A stretch of 64,000 nucleotides of DNA from Caldilineaceae bacterium (GTDB lineage: Bacteria > Chloroflexota > Anaerolineae > Caldilineales > Caldilineaceae), in contig JAHBVH010000008.1 in assembly GCA_019637645.1 (NCBI GenBank), forward strand, positions 80,940 through 144,939. The letters are read 5' to 3'. Shown one piece after another: positions 61,025 through 64,000 of this stretch. Below the pieces are notes generated by a model that had not been told where the DNA came from, did not search any database, and saw only the letters and a list, made by a program, of their open reading frames with translations. The position numbers and the translations under genes are program-made. The number at the start of each line of letters is the position of its first letter. The stretch's first letter is position 1.

Positions 61025-61227
61025 TACGCTCATCAGCCTGATGAGGGATAATGCTCTTTGCATTTTACTGCACAACGGCAGAGATAAAATGCAAATTTTG
61101 ATGGAGAGCGCTTGGCAAATTTACACGCCTATGGTATGGTATAGATCGGCCATGCGCATCGAGCCGTGTGAGCTATGGCCGTAAGCGATAACTGTACCTA
61201 TCGTGATTATCATCATTCAACTAGACC

Positions 61228-61323
61228 ATGTGCAACTTTAGTCGTCCATTAAGCCTTAGCCTTCTTAGCCTTAGCCTTCTGCTTACAGAGGGCAATTTGT
61301 GCTTGGGTGGGTACGGGCGCTAG
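61228..61323 (+). CDS. Leucine-rich leader peptide of the leuA attenuator
   Basis: An ATG opens a 31-codon frame ending in TAG. Ten of its 31 residues are Leu: positions 8, 10, 12, 13, 15, 17, 18, 19, 24 and 26, most of them CTT codons clustered in residues 8-19. An in-frame stop lies just upstream, so this ATG is the start; no ribosome binding site is seen. A short stem (61315-61319 with 61325-61329) overlaps the stop, and the intrinsic terminator follows 32 nt later, ahead of leuA. This is the layout of leu-type transcription attenuation, where stalling at Leu codons prevents the terminator. Confidence 0.82.
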   Translation: MCNFSRPLSLSLLSLSLLLTEGNLCLGGYGR

Positions 61324-61355
61324 TCGCCCCTGTGACGACCGTTACGGTGGAACAA

Positions 61356-61386
61356 AGAGCCTTCTCAAGTGAGAGGGCTCTTTTTT
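61356..61386 (+). terminator. Attenuator terminator of leuA
   Basis: AGAGCCTTCTC (61356-61366), a 4-nt loop and GAGAGGGCTCT (61371-61381) pair over 11 bp with one G-U. Six T follow. It lies between the leader peptide and leuA. Confidence 0.88.
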
Positions 61387-61394
61387 ATTTGATA

Positions 61395-61468
61395 GCAGTT
61401 ACGCCGTTGATCAGCGTGACCAGAGACCTGACAGGTTTAACAAACCTGCCAGGTCTGAGACTGCGTAA
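61395..61468. repeat. Palindromic element between attenuator and leuA
   Basis: AGTTACGCCGTTGATC, GTGACCAGAGACCTGACAGG and the opposite arm AAACCTGCCAGGTCT match the element at 645-720; the right terminus is decayed to CTGCGTAAAT. It sits in the leuA leader transcript beyond the terminator. Confidence 0.75.
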
Positions 61469-61543
61469 ATCGTATGATTTTATTCTTGCCGCCAAATCAT
61501 TCGGTTTGGCCTCAATGAGCATAAGCGTAGAGAGGAACTAGTC

Positions 61544-63364
61544 ATGACCATCGCAAGTGGGGAGAGTCAGCAAGCCAACGGCTTTGCCAATGGTGCCATG
61601 CATGGTGCATCAACAGAAAAGCCTAGCCTTGCTAGCAAAAATGGCGGAGCACCAGTGCCAGTAGGCATGCAAAAGGGGCTGATAACCAAATATCGGCCTT
61701 TCCCCCCAATTGATCTACCCGACCGCCAATGGCCTTCACGCACCATTGACTATGCACCCATTTGGTGTAGTGTCGATCTGCGCGATGGGAACCAAGCCCT
61801 GGCCATCCCCATGAGCGTAGCCCAAAAGGTAGAGATGTTTCAGCTCCTGGTGGAATTAGGCTTTAAAGAGATTGAAGTTGGCTTTCCGGCTGCGTCCCAG
61901 ATCGAATTTGATTTCCTGCGCCGCTTGGTCCAGGATGGCTTGATCCCCGATGATGTGACAATTCAGGTGTTGGTCCAAGCACGCGATCACCTCATTCACC
62001 GCACCTTTGAAGCGCTACATGGCGTCAAGCGCGCCATTGTCCATATCTATAACTCGACCTCGGAACTACAACGCCGCGTTGTCTTTGGCATGACCAAACC
62101 CGAAATTAGAGCGATTGCCGTCCATGGGGTGGCGTTGATCAAAAGCTTAGTGCCCACGGTGCCAGAAACCGCGATCATCCTCCAATATTCACCCGAAAGC
62201 TTCTCGGCCACCGAGCTTGACTTTGCCTTGGAAATCTGTGAAGCGGTGGTGGATCTTTGGCAGCCAACGCCGCAAAATAAGCTAATTCTGAATCTGCCAG
62301 CGACCGTCGAAGTGGCTACCCCCAATGTCCACGCCGACCAGATTGAGTGGTTCTGTCGCCACCTGCGGGAACGTGACAGTGTGATCATTAGTTTGCACAC
62401 CCACAACGACCGCGGCACCGGTGTGGCCGCCACCGAGTTGGGGCTGTTAGCTGGCGCGGATCGGGTGGAAGGAACCCTCTTTGGCAATGGCGAACGCACT
62501 GGCAATGTCGATATTGTTACCCTGGCGCTAAACCTCTATACCCAAGGCGTCGATCCGGGCCTGGCTTTCAGTGACATCAACCATGTGCGCGCAGTCTATG
62601 AACGGGTGACGCGGATGAAGGTGCATGAACGGCATCCCTATGCGGGTGATCTGGTCTTTACAGCGTTCTCTGGTTCTCATCAGGACGCCATCAAAAAGGG
62701 GATGAGCGCCCAAGATCCGACACCGGGGGCGCTCTGGCAAGTCCCTTATTTGCCTATTGATCCCAAAGATGTGGGGCGCAGCTATGAAGCGATTATTCGG
62801 ATCAATGCCCAGTCGGGCAAAGGCGGTGTGGCCTATATTCTGGAAAATGAATTTGGGATTGCCATGCCCAAGGCCATGCATGTCGAGTTCGGCAAGATCA
62901 TCAATGATCTGGCCGACGCCCGTGGCGAAGAGCTGACACCCCAACAGATCCATCAAGCCTTTACCCGGAGCTACCTGGACGCCGCGACGCCTTTCCAACT
63001 CCTGGCGTTTCGGAGTCAAAGCCATGGCGAGGAAGGGGTTGAGTGTACCGCCAAGTTGGCGGTCGATGGTATCACCCACGAAGTGACCGCGATTGGCAAC
63101 GGCCCGATTGACGCTTTTATGGTGGCGCTCAAAGAGGAGTTGGTGCCCGACTTTCAGCTCGTTACCTATGCCGAACACTCGCTTGGGCATGGCTCCGAGG
63201 CCGAGGCGATTGCGTACATTCAGATCCAAACGCCATCGGGGGCCAAGTTCTTTGGGGCCGCCACCGATACCAACATTGAGCGCGCTTCGATCAAGGCCAT
63301 CCTCTCGTCGCTGAACCGAGCCTTTCAGAGCCAACGCAGCGCGATGACCTTGGTTGCCAAATAG
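61544..63364 (+). CDS. leuA: 2-isopropylmalate synthase (LeuA type 2)
   Basis: The 606-aa enzyme condenses acetyl-CoA with 2-oxoisovalerate, the first committed step of leucine synthesis. The catalytic barrel has SVDLRDGNQAL, FKEIEVGFPAASQIEFDFLR, SLHTHNDRGTGVAATELGLLAGADRVEGTLFGNGERTGNVD with the HxH/metal site and GNGERTG, and YSPESFSATE. The C-terminal LeuA dimer/regulatory domain includes NGPIDAFMVALKEEL. The N-terminal ~40 residues are a Gly/Asn/Ala-rich extension; the conserved part begins at MQKGLITKYRPF, the opening of type 2 enzymes. The start at 61544 has AGAGAGGAAC upstream. The leader and attenuator suggest control by leucine supply. Confidence 0.96.
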   Translation: MTIASGESQQANGFANGAMHGASTEKPSLASKNGGAPVPVGMQKGLITKYRPFPPIDLPDRQWPSRTIDYAPIWCSVDLRDGNQALAIPMSVAQKVEMFQLLVELGFKEIEVGFPAASQIEFDFLRRLVQDGLIPDDVTIQVLVQARDHLIHRTFEALHGVKRAIVHIYNSTSELQRRVVFGMTKPEIRAIAVHGVALIKSLVPTVPETAIILQYSPESFSATELDFALEICEAVVDLWQPTPQNKLILNLPATVEVATPNVHADQIEWFCRHLRERDSVIISLHTHNDRGTGVAATELGLLAGADRVEGTLFGNGERTGNVDIVTLALNLYTQGVDPGLAFSDINHVRAVYERVTRMKVHERHPYAGDLVFTAFSGSHQDAIKKGMSAQDPTPGALWQVPYLPIDPKDVGRSYEAIIRINAQSGKGGVAYILENEFGIAMPKAMHVEFGKIINDLADARGEELTPQQIHQAFTRSYLDAATPFQLLAFRSQSHGEEGVECTAKLAVDGITHEVTAIGNGPIDAFMVALKEELVPDFQLVTYAEHSLGHGSEAEAIAYIQIQTPSGAKFFGAATDTNIERASIKAILSSLNRAFQSQRSAMTLVAK

Positions 63365-63407
63365 GTTGCGAAATCACCAAGAAAGTCCTTAGCGACTGGT
63401 AGAAAAG

Positions 63408-63459
63408 GCTTTCGTGAGAGCAGACAGATTTCCCAAAATCTGTCTGCTCTCACGAAAGC
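63408..63459. repeat. Perfect 24-bp palindrome between convergent genes
   Basis: The arms 63408-63431 and 63436-63459 are exactly inverted around a 4-nt loop. Core AGACAGATTT/AAATCTGTCT is a variant of the window-wide palindrome. It lies between the leuA stop and the amidohydrolase gene stop and may terminate both transcripts. Confidence 0.85.
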
Positions 63460-63489
63460 TTCAGTCTGACGCAACCCCAGCGAAATCGC

Positions 63490-64000
63490 TTACCGGGGAA
63501 CGAGTCGCTGGGCATTTTGGTAGCCGATCTTGGCGGCGACTTCGCCAGGGAGGGCCAAGCTGGTTAGAAAAGTTTGTAGGTTGTTGCCGTTGTTGTCTCG
63601 GCCAAAGAGCAGCCGGTCAGCGTAGCGGATCAGAAAATCTCGTGCAAAGGCTGGATCGCGCTGGAGCGCCCCCAAGCCAGAGCCCGCCGAGAGGTCGGCC
63701 CACAGATTAGGATATTGATCCAAGAGCGTGAGGAGACGGCCACCCGGTTGGATCGGCCCTTGGGGATAGACGGCCCTTTCCGTCGCTTCATCACCACTGA
63801 GAAAGCGCCAGAAACCAGGGGCATGACCAATGAAAATGGTATCGGGACAGGCTTGCAAGGTGCGTTCCAATGGCTCGGCGCCACCGCCATACCAAACCGG
63901 TTGATAGACCGGCTTGCCTTGGGCATCGGGCAAATAGGGTACATCGAGATGCAGCACGACTGGGCACTGTAACCGCCCCGCGCAGCGAAATAACTCTACC
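63490..64000 (-). CDS. 3' part of an amidohydrolase family protein gene
   Basis: The frame stays open to the right edge, so the start is outside the window; about 169 residues remain. Visible motifs are VVLHLDVP (His-containing strand), FIGHAPGFWRF (metal-binding His), NLWADLSAGSG, RYADRLLFGRDNNGNN (Asp near the end of the barrel) and the C-terminal KIGYQNAQRLVPR. This matches the amidohydrolase 2 family, whose members hydrolyse or decarboxylate ring or lactone substrates. The gene is convergent with leuA, with a 24-bp palindrome in between. Confidence 0.85.
   Translation of the reverse strand, partial: VELFRCAGRLQCPVVLHLDVPYLPDAQGKPVYQPVWYGGGAEPLERTLQACPDTIFIGHAPGFWRFLSGDEATERAVYPQGPIQPGGRLLTLLDQYPNLWADLSAGSGLGALQRDPAFARDFLIRYADRLLFGRDNNGNNLQTFLTSLALPGEVAAKIGYQNAQRLVPR

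Larger units (their letters stand above)
61025..61543. other. Regulatory region between the sugar-acid operon and leuA
   Basis: This 519-bp region holds, in order, an AT-rich stretch with short repeats (TTTTACTGCA, GATAAAATGCA around 61062-61096), the leucine leader peptide gene (61228-61323), the attenuator (61356-61386) and a palindromic element (61395-61468). A promoter for leuA is expected near 61140-61220 but no consensus stands out; TATCAT at 61208-61213 is a weak -10 candidate. Confidence 0.55.

Noticed and set aside
61320..61390. T-box riboswitch upstream of leuA
   Set aside because: A short GGTGGAAC resembles part of the T-box motif, but the rest of the consensus and a specifier loop are not visible, while a Leu-rich leader peptide is.

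Overview
The window is a 64-kb piece of a GC-rich bacterial chromosome. I infer a member of the Chloroflexota. The basis is the mixture of gene families, two secreted proteins that end in an aromatic-(L/F)-P-(L/F) tail followed by a basic residue, and a genome scattered with small palindromic repeats. No rRNA or tRNA gene, CRISPR array or recognisable transposase gene is visible, so this placement rests on protein resemblance only.

Layout. (1) 1-2,627: the 3' end of a secreted protein gene, then a two-gene minus-strand operon (SDR plus Gfo/Idh/MocA oxidoreductase) with a clear terminator. (2) 2,989-8,904: one giant secreted protein with an N-terminal propeller-like region and twelve ~103-residue cadherin-like beta-sandwich repeats. 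(3) 9,626-36,546, all on the minus strand: a complete-looking extracellular contractile injection system (eCIS, phage-tail-like particle). In transcription order it has an HTH regulator, sheath, tube, a T4-type baseplate protein with zinc-ribbon Cys pairs, a Pro-rich protein, a Pvc16-like terminator, an AAA+ ATPase, a small protein, a DUF4157 protein, a HEAT-repeat protein, a second tube/adaptor protein, a LysM protein, split hub and spike, a PAAR-like tip, gp25, two baseplate J-type proteins, a tail protein I-like protein and a DUF6519 giant. Many of these genes overlap by exactly 4 nt. (4) 36,810-48,564: housekeeping and metabolic genes (acyl-CoA dehydrogenase, CorA, RNase D, a large FAD/FeS oxidoreductase, SDR, Gfo/Idh/MocA, PurE, DinB, AI-2E-type permease). 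(5) 48,682-61,024: oxidoreductases, two enolase-superfamily proteins, a two-component pair, a soluble glucose dehydrogenase-like lipoprotein, a methyltransferase and a YhcH / URO-D-like / enolase-superfamily operon, suggesting sugar and sugar-acid catabolism. (6) 61,228-63,364: leuA preceded by a leucine-rich leader peptide and an intrinsic terminator, a classical attenuation layout. (7) The 3' part of an amidohydrolase gene reaches the right edge.

Intergenic DNA is unusually structured. A palindrome family with the core CCTGACAGGTTT...AAACCTGTCAGG recurs at more than ten sites. Several copies sit inside a ~76-bp element with AGTTACGCA...TGCGTAACT termini. Two inverted ~115-bp repeats bracket three baseplate-region genes of the eCIS. 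Short 13-15-bp tandem arrays lie in intergenic gaps, two of them overlapping stop codons. The best leads for new biology are the eCIS with its DUF4157 fusion and its unidentified tape measure and fibre, the leuA leader, and the mobile-looking palindromic elements.
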